Below, one piece after another: positions 51,504 through 63,968 of a stretch of DNA of 64,000 bases (its first letter is position 1; every line of letters begins with the position of its first letter). The notes under the pieces were generated by a model. That model was not told where the DNA came from. It did no database searches and was given only the letters and a program-made list of their open reading frames with translations. Origin of the DNA: Erigeron canadensis (lineage: Eukaryota; Streptophyta; Magnoliopsida; Asterales; Asteraceae); assembly GCF_010389155.1 (NCBI RefSeq), contig NC_057763.1, positions 5,332,649 through 5,396,648 on the forward strand. The letters run 5' to 3'. The position numbers and the translations under genes were made by a program.

Positions 51504-51795
51504 TATTTTTAATATACCGAGTAATATAGTTTGTATTTTTTAAGATGTTGATTTAAATTAACATATTGATTAGATTACCATCATCATTTGAAACATAGAT
51601 AAACTTTTGAATATGGTGTAGATAATTGATGTAAAATGTTAATGGAGATATTTTAAAAGATAAATTATTCATAATGTAATCTAATCATTAATGTTAAGAA
51701 GATAGTGTATGTGAAAGTATTTTAAGGGGTACTAAGTAAAAATATTACATACTTTCAACACTTCCAAAAATAAAATGATATTCTTTTTATAATAT

Positions 51796-52400
51796 ACTAG
51801 AGTGGTGTCCGCGCGTTGCAGCGGCGACGATCTATAGTGCGTCAGATGTCGTAACGGTTTATAGCGTTCAGGTTTCTTTCATAATATGCGTCAATGCAAC
51901 ATCTAACCGTGTCTATCATTCTAAAAATAAGTCGTGGGTTAGGTGCAAGAAATAACGAAATAATGAAGTGCAAAACTAACCATGAAAAATAACAAATTAC
52001 AATTGTATGAAACATACAATTGTAAGGGAGGAGGCCAGGGCAATTAAAAAATTTAGTAGTCAAAGATTAAAATTTAATACAAATATAAAAAAAGACATAA
52101 TTGGTTAGTAATTTCGTGAATTATTAAAAAGTAATTATTGTTTAAACATTTCGTGATATAATCTATGACAATTAAAATGTTTTTTCTTATCCGTAGCAAT
52201 AATTTTAGAGCTGAATGGAGTATTTATCATAATAGGGTTTCTAAGTAATTGTGAAGTTTTTTTAAGGGTAATTTTGGAATTTTAGAGATAAGGTATGTGA
52301 AGGTAGTATAAATTAGAAGGGTATATTGGACAATTCAAAGGTAGAGAGTTGAATGGGGAAATGGTAGTTTGTTTATATATGGAGTATAGATATAGATAGA
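51796..52400 (-). mobile_element. Non-autonomous Helitron-like element
   Basis: On the minus strand it begins TCTATCTATATCTATACTCC (from 52400) and ends in CGTCGCCGCTGCAACGCGCGG, then ACACCACTCTAGT (51796-51800). The start matches the element at 9030-9445; both share AAACAAACTACC and CTCTACCTTT-like words just inside. No coding capacity. Confidence 0.6.
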
Positions 52401-52417
52401 TATATATATATACTCGT

Positions 52418-52586
52418 ATTTTTTTTAGTAAAGAGAGTTTCGATTCAGACGTGTTACATACAATTTTAACCAGAGATTTTCTAAACCTCCAACTACTCAT
52501 GGAAAATTCTTTTGAGATGAAAACCCCAAAACTCGAACTTGAAACATTGGTTAACTCACCCCGAAGCCCACATAATGGATTTGGAG
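52418..52586 (-). mobile_element. SINE-like element, second copy of the 16844 family
   Basis: T-run at the left, then the shared words listed for 16844-17010. On the minus strand the right part reads GTTTCAAGTTCGAGTTTTGG, a fair B box. It lies directly beside the Helitron-like element. Confidence 0.6.
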
Positions 52587-54045
52587 TTAATAGTTTTTTT
52601 CTGAAACTGTAATTATATTTAAATCATATATTTAATAAAAAGTTTTCTCCATTAATTCACTAGTGTCATTTGTATGTCTCCCCTCCTCTTTAGTTCCCTT
52701 TTTTTTTCTTTTTTTTTTGCTGTAGCGAGGTCTTAGGTCATGCATGAATTGAACAGCTAGAATAATCAACTGATCGATCTCATCCTTGATTTCAAATGCT
52801 TAATAAATAATAAGTTATACGAGTTTGTTTGATTTTGACCCCTTTTGTTAAAACTGAATAGGTCTTCAAATGACATCATGATCACTTAAGTACTAAACGA
52901 ACTCGTCTAATTTGTTGAAAAAGATGCACAAATTCCTTTGGCTTGTGAAGAAATTCAGTATATATCAATACACAAAGTCAAGCCTATAATGAATCGGTAA
53001 AACAAAATACTCTGTGACAGAAGCCAACATTATCTTGACAAAAAGACAATAAAACCAATAAAAGAAAGGATTACCATGTACATGTGTTGGTGGTTTGGTT
53101 ATGTATAGTATAGTACTATGTAAATTTGTTGGTTTGTTTTAACTTGTGCAGTTGAGCTAATTCACCAAAGGTCAAATCAAAGTTGATGAAATAAACCATT
53201 ATATATTTGTTTGTTTTATGACATCGGTCTATCTATCATTCCTGTTAGATTAAATATATCCACATAATAGACACAACTTCAATTTTTGTTTTTCAAACTG
53301 AAAAATGTTTTTGATAGCCCATTAAAGTTTTTATACTTGTGAGTACAATTTGAGTTTTTTTTTATCCAATCTGTTTTTTATTATTTTATTTTATCTATTT
53401 CATTTCATTATCTAACCTATAGCTGTTTTGAAATACTCGTCATGTGAGTTAAAAAATAACGATTTTCTAAACAACTAACTAATCAATCCAAATTCAATCC
53501 GGTAATTAAAATTATATTTCATTATACAAAATAACACTATTTATAATGGGTAAACTCGATCTTAACATTATTAACCATTGAATTCAACCATCCATAAAAA
53601 GTGATGCTTGTGATTATAACAATGGGTATAGGTGTTGATATTATTTGACTACACAAGTTTCGAAAAAGAGGAATAGATAAACAATACTTATAATTTGGGA
53701 TATGAACAAAATTAATGTAAGTCACATATCTATAGTCATAGATGCAGAAATCAAACAAGCCCGAAAGAATAGACCAGATAGTTCATATACCATCTTTTAT
53801 TATATTAAAGCACAGTTGCTTTAATAAATTATCAATTAATCATATTTCTTGATTTCTCAATATCTATTGTTTTCAATTTTGATTTTAATTTAATTTACAC
53901 TATTTTGTTTTCCATCACAAATTTACACTTTTTACCCGATAACTTTAATATAATAAATAAATAATAATAGCTAATATATATCTAATAGAATAATATATAT
54001 TAATCTAATAAAATAATAACTAATATATATCCAATAATATGTTCT

Positions 54046-54084
<39 letters not shown>

Positions 54085-55104
54085 TTAAAAATAAATTAAA
54101 TTTAATGTAAATATGTTAAGATTTTAATAGTAAAACAGTTGAACTAATGATTTATTGACCAATCATATCGCTTGATTTCATTAAATTGACTCTCGTTGAT
54201 GTCATCTTTTAGTTTTTTACATCATTTTATGTAATTAATACAAAACAAATAACTAAAATAACTATTTTTACAATGTTACTAAAATTGGTTTCTATCTACA
54301 AAGCCCAGTTTCACACACGAACAATTGTACATATATTGCAGTATCTCGAGTTAAGTCGAGAAGGGGCTTTAAGCTGTTAATATGTGACAAAGATGATAAG
54401 ACAAAAAACACTACAACAAATTTCGTTCATGATAGAAGTCTTTTAAATGATCAAGTAGGGTAGATGTTTCCAATGTTATTATTATTCTTGACATTTGTAT
54501 TGAATACTTATTATCTACTTATATCTTCAACTTTGAATTTATAAGCTTTTATGCGTTACATGTAGTAATATCTAATATTAATAATGTTGTAAGTCTCGTG
54601 TTCAGTGTTGGACACGGGTATAAAATCTAATATAAAAATATAGCGTGGATTTACAAAAAGAAACTCATCCGTATAAAATCTAATGATTCTTGTATATTAC
54701 CAACTAGAAGAAAAAATGTTCACTTGAACATATATTTTATCGAAAAGATTATAATAGGGAAATTGAAAACATGGAAATGAAATAACACCTTTAGTTAAAA
54801 ACTGAATAAGGAATTGGAAAGGAAGTAAGAATCACCAAGCTTCTTGGCCTAAACGAGCAAAGCTGCCCCTAATTCCTCAGTTTCCAATAATCTTGATGCT
54901 TTTAAGGTCTCGTATTTGAGTCTTGAGTTTTTCATCTTAATCTATTTTCCTTGAGCAGGGGGTTGGAGATCCAGTAAATCGCTGGTAAAAATTACCTACA
55001 ACATGTTTGAATCGAAACTAACTTCACTAAAAAAAAAATCATTATCGGAAAAGTAAAATTAAAAAAATAATGTATTTAGTTAAATAAAATAACTTTATCT
55101 TTAA
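52587..55104. other. AT-rich non-coding stretch
   Basis: No coding sequence is recognised. It contains dispersed repeat copy 3 (53800-54130), an AT microsatellite (54048-54079), and at 54410 CACTACAACAAATTTCG, which resembles the end of a CACTA transposon but has no partner that I could find. Confidence 0.6.
53800..54130. repeat. Dispersed AT-rich repeat, copy 3 of 3
   Basis: It shares ttatcaattaatcat, taatttacac, catcacaaatttacac and the AT-rich tail with the copies at 24172 and 42222, but is more diverged and interrupted by an AT microsatellite. Confidence 0.45.
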
Positions 55105-55592
55105 ATAGTAGAGTATTATTGAGCCGAGTCCGCCGACACAGTGCCAAGCTCGAGTTCAACTCGATTATAAAACTCGAAACTCGACTCGAGCTCGACCGAG
55201 CCTTTATGTCCAAGCTCTAGCTAGAGCTCGCCTTACGAATCAACACTTTGGAGCTCGACTTGGATCGACTCGACTCGATTAAGTATTAAACCTAGTTTTA
55301 AATCAAATTACTCTAATAAGCTCGATAATTCCAAGCTCGGCTCGATTAATCGGCTCGGTAGAATAGTAATTATTTAAATATATATAATATCCAAGGGTAA
55401 AATAATAAATAAGCACAAGCTTGATTAAGCTCACGAGCTTTTCGAGTATGCAATTTTGAGACTCGAGCTCGACTCAAAAGTACGAGTAGCTCGAGCTTGG
55501 CTCAACTCAAACCGAGTCGAATTCGAATAGTTAACGAGTCGATTTCAGGTAGCTCGCGAACTATCTCGTTTCGTTTACACCGCTAATAATAA
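55105..55592. mobile_element. CTCGAG-rich non-autonomous transposon
   Basis: Some 490 bases packed with CTCGA/GAGCT words (for example actcgactcgagctcg, agctcgagcttggctc), which pair between the left and right parts. The right border, read inverted, begins AGCGGTGTAAACGAAACGAG, like the ends of a widespread class of plant hAT-like MITEs. The left border near GAGCCGAGTCC does not match it well, and no target duplication was found. Confidence 0.55.
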
Positions 55593-55799
55593 ATTATCTC
55601 TTTCCCCTTTTCAAATTTCAGCCTTTAAATACTCTTAATGAAATTAATTACACACACATCTTTCAACCCTTAAAATTACTACACTAAAATTCTAGAGTTC
55701 CCAAAACATAGACACTCATTTATATCAATTGCTTATGTAATAGTATATAAACATTATACACCATTATTGAAAAATTAGAAAAATGAGAGATGTAAAATG

Positions 55800-57065
55800 A
55801 CCTTTTTACCAATAGTGAGTTAATTCACACCACCGGTCTCTAATCTTCTAATATATATCCGCTACTCCTTCTAATCAATTATTTTTACATCGATTATTAC
55901 TATCACTCGTCGCCGTCACCACCGCATTGCATGAGTATTTTTCTATCTCAAAAAAACTAAGAGGGGATTCTCTCAAAATCTCTGAATCTCTATTTTTTTT
56001 CATCACCACCTTTACATGAGTTACATTTACATCAAGCTATATTACTTGACACCGCCACCACCACCACCACCCGATGCTTAAACCACCAGACTGCCGTTAT
56101 TGTCGCCGCATTACGCATGTATCATGCTAGTTTACATTAATAGCTACACTGTCACCTTCATTGTCGTCACCCGACACACCACAACTATCATCACCATTGC
56201 ATTACACCACTGCATTGCGCGTGTATCCATTTAATTTTGATAACATTGCATCATGTTAGATATGGTGAATGGAAGAATTCTAGCATACCATATAAGAAGG
56301 ATCTTGGTCTTTTATTTATAGTTCTTGCATTAACCGGTCTGGAATTAAGTGTAGCTATATTACAAGCTTATGTTTTTACGATCTTAATATGTGTTTACTC
56401 CAATGTTTGGCACTTTCAAAAAAACATATTTTTCTAAAGCTTCGAACTTTCGGTTGTGATAAGAAATCATGCAATTGTTCTCTTTTTCTACATCTATGCT
56501 ACTGTATAAAAACTATGACCTTCATGTTGAAAGTTTAGAAAAAATAAGACATACAAATTGACCAAAATATCCTTGATAAATATAATCACCATCAACCCCC
56601 AATATTAAATTACACCATTAGTCTATTATAATATAAAATATTTATACTAACCCCTTTTAAATCAAATACCTTTACCTACACCAATTGATGCCGCCGCCAC
56701 CACTGTCACCATCCGTCGCCACCATCACACCACTGTCATCGTCGGCTCGCCGCTGCATTGCGCGAGTACCATGCTCGTCTACATATAATAAAATAGTCTT
56801 TTTTATTTTTGGATATGTTGAAAGTTACCTTATACAATATGAAATAAATACCCTTTACTCTTAATCTAAATCATAATTTTTTTTATTCACTAATTTAATT
56901 AGCTCCGCTAATACCTAAAATAAATTACACTATCAATCTCTCAACTCTTAAAAAAACTACATTAACCATTATATTAATTAAATTTACATCCATAGCGTAC
57001 ACTACTCGTTATTACCACCATTAATCGTCGCCACCACCCCAGTAATATTTTGCGACACCATGTTA
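55800..57065 (+). repeat. Cluster of Helitron-like 3' ends on the plus strand
   Basis: Five related ends in 1.3 kb: CACCGCATTGCATGAG (~55920), GTCGCCGCATTACGCATG then ATGCTAG (56127-56130), CACTGCATTGCGCGTG (~56208), CGCCGCTGCATTGCGCGAG then ATGCTCGT (~56750), and a degraded one near 57050. Each is preceded by a (CAC/CCG)n tract and a TTACATC-A-T-like word. They look like repeated insertions into one another. The 66-codon ORF at 56237-56437 has no family features. Confidence 0.55.
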
Positions 57066-57796
57066 ATATTGAAAATTAATCTAATAGTCAAATTTGAGTG
57101 TCCATATACAAATATAGACATCTACAAAAAAAAAAAATTTACTACAAGGTCAAGACTTCCTTATTATCTACCCAATTTAGTAAGAAATATTAATACCTAA
57201 TTAAATAATGACAATATGACATGCGTTACTTATTTGTTAAGACTTTTTTTTTTACCACCAACCCATATTAGAAGTTCTTCTTTGTGTAAACTAGTAAGAG
57301 TACTCAAAGGATGAAAGTAAAAACTTCCAGGGAGGATCCGAATGCTAAAACAGGTTCGAGTAGAAAGGATTCGTATATGCAATTCGGTTCAGAGTTCTAG
57401 TGATATATTCGGTAAGCATTGATTAATTGTTTAGTTATGGTAATAATTTATAATCTATGATGCCTTATATGTATTGTAAATTATTTTAGGGAAATGTAAG
57501 AGCTGTATTTAACGTGCATAAAAAAATTTGTACCTTCCATATTAAAAGTCCGTCCCTTGATTTTCATGATAAATGTACAAATAATTTATGCACCTTAAAC
57601 ACAGCCCTAAGGGCTATATTTAACAAACCCCATTATTTTAATATTGAAAAAACTTCGCTTTAGAAGAAAAAATGCTTTTCTATTTTGTATTGATTGTTTT
57701 AAGAAAGTCCTGGTTAATTGTGTAAAGTCTTAAAGCCATCTTTTAAGAAAAAAAAAATAATATAAAGAGCTTAAAAATTTTTTTTTCATAGATTTT
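57066..57796. other. Non-coding stretch
   Basis: AT-rich sequence without recognisable genes or element ends. Confidence 0.6.
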
Positions 57797-57985
57797 ACTT
57801 TTTTTTTTTTAACGGTAAATTTAGGCTTAGCAGCATGCCTCTTCATATACGCAACTCCAATTCCAGAGGAAACCCATACTAGGAAAACCCCTATCTCCAT
57901 TCCTAGGAGCATTTTGCTCACACTAGGATTTGAACCCAAGACCTCTTGGTCTCAGGCTCCACCATATACCAATCCATCTTACTCA
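57797..57985 (-). mobile_element. tRNA-derived SINE, family C
   Basis: T-run at the left (57799-57811) is the tail in minus orientation. The minus-strand head reads ATGGATTGGTATATGGTGG (A box), then TCTTGGGTTCAAATCCTAG (B box, a near-perfect tRNA T-arm). The body has GGAGATAGGGGTTTTCC and GAGTTGCGTATATGAAGAGG. Target duplication was not identified. Confidence 0.75.
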
Positions 57986-58384
57986 CAAAAAGCTTCTTGA
58001 TTACTCCGTACTACGTAAAATGACTTGTTACCAAAATAAGTATTGTAGCTCTACAACTTCAATAAATTAAAAACTTAACATGTTAAGGTAGATTTTGACA
58101 ACAAAGAGTAAATTATTACTGCTTGATTGATAGAAAATTTTTGTATAAAATTACTATCAATAATCAATAATGATATATTTACACATGCGAGGCCCAACCA
58201 GTATCACATGACATATTTAATTGGATTTTGACAATTTTTACTAACAAAATAGATGGTGATGAAGTCTTGAGCATTGTGGTTTATATATTTGTAGGTATTT
58301 ATATTTGGACATGGACTCTCAAATTAGACTATTAGGGTAATTTTCCCAATATTGATTATAAAGATAGGGTCACGTACTTTAAGA

Positions 58385-59190
58385 GTAACGAGAGTAAGTA
58401 TCTGCGTGTTGCGGCGGTGAGATGGTGATGGTGATATGTCATAGAGTATGATAAGTCATAGGAGGTGATATGTCATAGATTGTCATATCAAAATGGTTTA
58501 GCCGTATGGGCTCCATTCTCGGATTTAAAAATTCGTCGAAAGTATATCGAATGATATCTCTAATGAAAGAGCATGGAATTTTAAGAACACTCATATAATT
58601 TTTATAATTTATCGATGTACGGTTTTTAAGATAAAAGATTTTGAAAGAATTAGAGAAATAAAATAATTTATGGAGGAGAGAAAAAGTTGTATGCATTGAA
58701 GTATTGTACATTATGTATTATTATGTGTACATTGTTGAAATTGAAAATTGAAACCTTATTTGCTTTATAATACGAGAGCAAGTACCAGCGCATTGCGGCG
58801 GTAAAATGATGAGGGTGATAGGTCATAAAGTGTGATAGGTCATAGGAGGTTATATGTCATAGAGTGTCATAACCAAATGTCTTAGTCGTACGGGCTCCAC
58901 CCTCGGATTTAAAAATTCGTCGAAAGTATATCGAATGACATCTCTAATGAAAGAGCATGAAATTTTAAGAACACCCATATAATTTTTATAATTTATCGAT
59001 GTACGGTTTTTGAGATAAAAGATTTTGAAAGAATTAGAGGAATAAAATGATTTATAGAGGAGAGATAAAGTTGTATGCATTGAAATATGGTACATCATGC
59101 ATTTATATGTGTATATTGTTGAAATTGAATGTTGAAAGTTGAAAAGTGAATTTGCTTTATAATATAGTATATATATAGATAGTATAGATG
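58385..59190 (-). mobile_element. Tandem pair of Helitron-like elements
   Basis: Two copies of about 370 bases in the same orientation, 58385-58745 and 58765-59165, both related to 8701-8995. Each starts (plus strand) acgagag-aagta-c then a GCGTGTTGCGGCGG or GCGCATTGCGGCGG core, then ggtcata repeats, ggatttaaaaattcgtcgaa, tatcgaatga-atctctaatg, gagcatg, tttatggaggagaga and ttgtatgcattgaa. Both end in tttgctttataata. The head-to-tail arrangement is exact. Confidence 0.7.
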
Positions 59191-59802
59191 AGTAAATAAG
59201 TTCGATTATATATAGAAAGTGATAATTAATTAGAGCGTGGCCGGTTTAGAAAATCCATTATTTATAGATGATCGACTTATATTAAAATGTTAGATCAAGA
59301 GGTTAAAACTTTTGCTTTTAGAAACATAAGTTAAAGATTCAAATTAACTTAATGTTCAGTTAAGCTTAAAGGCTTTCTCAACCTTTAGTAAAATCGGGAA
59401 GCAACCTTAGTGAATTGAAATGTAGTAAATTCTTATCATTAGATAAAAATTAATGTTAAAGATAGTGGAATTGAAATAAAGTAAATTCTTATCATTTTCA
59501 AAAACCGTCTCAACCAAACACCAACCCCGGCTCTTACTAGTCCGATTGTATTTTTTTTTCCCCAGTTTTATTATCTTATTTTTTAACAAAGAAAGGACAA
59601 CTATTCTCCTTATATAAATCCTCCATTTTGTACCAACCTTCTCCACTCATAATCTCTAATCTACTCTCAACTTAACACACTACTCCTTTAATATCTTGAA
59701 CACACTTCTTCTCAAATTAAGCACTTGGTGTGTCTTTAACTTTTCTTTAAAGGCACACTATATATCCATAAACATAAACATATATATATACACACACACA
59801 CA
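59191..59802 (+). promoter_or_regulatory. Promoter and leader of the BAHD gene
   Basis: A good TATA box (TATATAAAT, 59611-59619) sits about 185 bases before the ATG at 59803, giving a leader of about 155 nt. The leader is C/T- and A-rich and ends in a TA/CA microsatellite (59778-59802). Upstream of the TATA box no further element can be named. Confidence 0.6.
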
Positions 59803-61135
59803 ATGGGTTCATGTGGAGCTAATTTTTCATTAGGTGTGAAGAAGAGGGAGATCATCGCGGCTGCATTGCCAGTACAAGACCATTGGCTACCCATGTCAAA
59901 CCTAGACCTCCTTCTTCCACCGTTAGACGTCGGAGTTTTCTTCTGTTACAAGAAATCTCTTCCTTTCGACGAAAGCATGAACGTAATCAAAAGCTCACTA
60001 GCACAAGCGCTAGCTCTATTTTACCCGTTTGCCGGAGAAGTAGTTCATAACATCCTTGGAGAGCCAGAGCTGTTGTGTAATAACCGGGGTGTCGATTTTA
60101 TTCAAGCTTATGCGGATATGGAGCTTAAGAACGTTGATCTTTACAACCCTGATGATTTTGTTGACAAAAAACTTGTTCCATCTAAAAAACAAGGGGTTCT
60201 TATGGTTCAGGTATATATATATATATATATATACGTAATGTGAATTATATATATAATTAACGAGGTTGGTTATTGTGAAACAAGTATTAAAGTAAAACAA
60301 ATATGAAAACATTAATTTACGATGATTTTAATGATAATTTTCAGTGAATAAAATCCTGTTTGTTTTACTTTAATACTTATTTTATTTTATCAAAAATCTA
60401 TAATTATATTGTTAGAAATATGAAAACAAGTACAACTACCTTGCCATTTGATCAAAAGCTAGTGTTTATATATTAAAATGGCGGTGCTTGTTTGCTAAGC
60501 TCCATTTTGTGAGTGGGATGCGTATACGGCCCGGTTTGAACCATTTCTCGGCACTCTGATTACCGAAATATTAAAAGGCTGGCACGAAGATGGGCACACA
60601 ACGGACTTTAACATATCCACTAAAGTGAAATTTTGTTTTTACGTACAAAGTTATTAATTATTAACCTTAATTGAATTCCAACTAATTTATATTATACTTA
60701 ATAAACTCAATAGTTAAGAAGCCGATAATTAATTCAAATTTCATGTTTCTTTTTTATTTAATAAACAAAAATAACCGTTAATTACATATTTTTTACTTAA
60801 TAAACCATTTGTTAGTTTAAAAATATACTATATCTCGTGTATTTCCACTCTAGTCCTTTAATTCCATCATGTTATTCATAAAAAAAAACACCAGATACAG
60901 TAAGAACACATGATAAATAAGTAATGAAAAATTAGACCTCCCATGATGTTATTATCTTCAAATGATCATCTTGCTTAAACATACCCATTCTGGTAGCAAG
61001 CATACCCAATCATTGCTTAAACATACCCATTTTAAGAAAATAGCCATTCTAGTCCTTTATTTAAGTAAAGTAGAGAAATTAGATATTAAGAGGTGTAGTT
61101 AGTAGGCTAAACCTAAGAGTAGCTAACATATCCCC

Positions 61136-61166
<31 letters not shown>

Positions 61167-63968
61167 CACATTAGTGGCTGGATGGATAAAGGGACCCACG
61201 TACGCTCGTTTTCGCCTTGTCGTTTAACCGACGAGATGAACTAATTTCCGACGAGGCACTGTCAATAATGGTGTCTCAAAACTGACACAAAGGAACGAGT
61301 AACTGATGTGCTAGCTCCATGAGGTGCACTCTTATTAGACACCAAAAATTTAAATGAAGTTTTTTGCGTATGTGGTATTGACTCCATCTTTATATAAAGG
61401 TAGGAATCAATGAGATTTTTGTAAAGAGTCATTTCTATATACATAGATAATTAGTTAGTCTAATAGAGATCTAATTAAACTAATTACGAATTAACAAGTT
61501 TCACACGTACAAGAATAACTTATCAAATGTGATAAGAGGAAAAAAAAATATCCATGCATGCATTGACTAACTTATCCATCCCAATTAATTATGAGTGTAG
61601 AATGAAATGGTTAGGATAACGAGCACAAGTTTGTCTAAGTCAGATTCAGTTTCCACAGAAGAGATACTCTCACTAAAGTTGTCTAAATTTTCAAAGGTCA
61701 ACCTTTACAAACTGTGAACATAATTTTTTTTTTTATATAATATTTAATAAAAGTTATATGAATCGATTATGTTTTAGATGGATTAGTATAAATTTCATCA
61801 ACTATTATATAACACAAACAAAAATACTTATAATCAAAGTTCGTAAAATTGGACTTTGAAAATTTAAAAGTCGAAAAATTTAGTGTGACAGATGGTATTA
61901 TTTATCTTAGAACTTTTTTATAGATAAAAGTCATACATGAGGTGGCTATAAACTTGTTCGAAATTAGTCATGAGATTATCCCTGTCGGGCTACATATATC
62001 GACGCATAATTCAAACATTTTATCCGTTTACCCGTTATATGGATGGTTAACGTGTATAAGCTGTCTTTGAAAAACCTTGCAAGTTGCAATAGATGAAAAA
62101 GACCCGCATTGATTGATCAATTAATTAAAATATTCCCTATTGTTATCCATTATTATGACACGTACATATATGACATAGTATTGAATATTAATGAACTAAT
62201 AACTTCGACAGAGAAGTTCCTTTCAATAAAAAAGACTTTAATAAAGAAATTGGTAAGAATTTGAGATAGAAAACTGTCAGGAATAAAGGATCCCATGCAT
62301 GCGATTGCTCCCGAAATAAACTACACCCAAAATAAACTACACTACTTAATTTATATATATATACTATATATATACAATATATATATATATACTATTATAT
62401 ATATACAGTATGAACAAATGTTTATAGTATGAAAAAATTGAAGTTGTGTTTATTGTATGTAATGAACTTTTAATCTTGTGTATTGTGTGTATCCGATCAA
62501 TCAAAATTCAAAATTGACAACTTATATGGTTGTCACATATATCGAAATACGTACAATACACAAGATTTAGAAATTTATTATATGTAATGAACATAACTTT
62601 ACTTTTTCTTCATATTATAGACATTATCCGTTCATAATTAGTTAGATTCACATATACTAAACCCTACTATACTATATGTATCTACTATATACTACACTTA
62701 CACGGCTATATATATATATATACTAACCGTTATTATAAGAATAATAAACTTCATTTACGTATATAATGATCATGATAACTTCATTAAGCCAATAAGACAT
62801 TGATCAACTAGTAGTAATTGTCTGGGTTTTTAATCCACAAATTAGAGTTCAAATCAGGTCTTGTGGGGTTTTTTAATAAGTTACTCTTTTTAAGAAAAAT
62901 AAATTGACTTCATTAAACTTCAAGCTTAGAGTGGTTAAATTCCCATCCAAATAACAATTAATGATTTCTCATGGATGTACATTTGTGTAATAGGTGACTG
63001 AGCTCAAATATGGAGGATTAGTAATTGGATGCACATTTGATCATCGAATAGCCGATGCATACTCTATAAACATGTTCTTAACTGCATGGGCCGAGATTAG
63101 TCAATCAAAACCGGTTTCATGTCCTCCATCTTTTAGGCGATCCATGCTTAACCCAAGACACCCACCTGTTTTAAACACTTGCTATGACAACCTTTTCGTA
63201 CCATTTTCGTCTCTCCCTCCTCCACGCTCTTATTTGCCGGCTGCCAATCCTCTCATAAGCCGAATTTACTACATTGAAGCCAAAGATATCAACGACCTCC
63301 AATCGAATTCTAGCTTGAATGGAAACCCAAAAAAAAGTAAATGTGTTACATTTATTGCTTACTTATGGAAGCTAATAGCAGAATGTGATGATGGTTTCAA
63401 TACTTGTAAAATGGGAGTTGTTGTTGACGGAAGAGAAAGGCTAGATACCGTCGATTTTGACAAATTATCTTTGTCGAATACTAAGTGTTTCTCCATGAGA
63501 AATTATTTTGGAAATGTTCTTTCTATTCCATATGGTGAGGCAAAATCAAGTGAGCTTAAAGAGATGCCATTAAGTTTGGTGGCTAATATGGTTTATGAGT
63601 TTGTGTCTCCTGCATTAAGTGAAGAACATTTTAGGGGACTTATTGATTGGGTTGAGTTACACCGACCAGAGCCAGCCGTTGCTAAGATTTATACGAAAAT
63701 GGAAGAAGATGATGGTGAAGCTGTAGTGGTGTCATCCGGACAACGCTTTCCAGTAGAAAGCGTTGATTTCGGATGGGGGAAGCCACATTTTGGGTCATAT
63801 CATTTTCCTTGGGGTGGACAAACAGGATATGTAATGCCGATGCCAAGTGCACAAAAGAATGGAGATTGGATAGTGTATATGCATCTCCTTGAAAAGCATA
63901 TGGACTTGGTTGAGACCAAAGGAAAGAAGATTTTTAAACCTTTGACTCAATCTTATCTAGACTTCTAA
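59803..63968 (+). CDS. BAHD (HXXXD) acyltransferase, possibly coniferyl-alcohol-acyltransferase-like
   Basis: Cytosolic enzyme that transfers an acyl group from a CoA thioester to an alcohol or amine, in phenylpropanoid or related secondary metabolism. Two exons, 59803-60210 and 62994-63968, GT-AG, phase 0, 460 aa, normal for the family. Catalytic HXXXD is HRIAD (H153, D157), a few residues after the splice junction, where many BAHD genes keep an intron. The structural motif DFGWG is intact at 394-398. Other blocks: [20 protein letters not shown] (~27-46), [12 protein letters not shown] (~68), [10 protein letters not shown] (~285). The N-terminal [23 protein letters not shown] resembles coniferyl alcohol acyltransferases, but the substrate cannot be fixed from sequence. 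Intron is 2.8 kb, starting with a (TA)n run at the donor, and holds no further gene. The stop is at 63966-63968, 32 bases before the window ends. Confidence 0.94.
60211..62993 (+). other. Large intron of the BAHD gene
   Basis: 2,783 bases, AT-rich. It contains TA microsatellites at the donor (60211-60232), near 61137-61160 and near 62355-62405, and a GC-richer block at about 60500-60600. No ORF with family features and no clear transposon end is seen. The size and microsatellites suggest old insertions. Confidence 0.65.

Noticed and set aside
54410..54430. CACTA transposon terminus
   Set aside because: The word CACTACAACAAATTT fits, but no inverted partner or 3-bp duplication could be found nearby.
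57900..57985. tRNA gene on the minus strand
   Set aside because: The T-arm region is good, but the sequence continues into a non-tRNA body and a T-run, as in SINEs.
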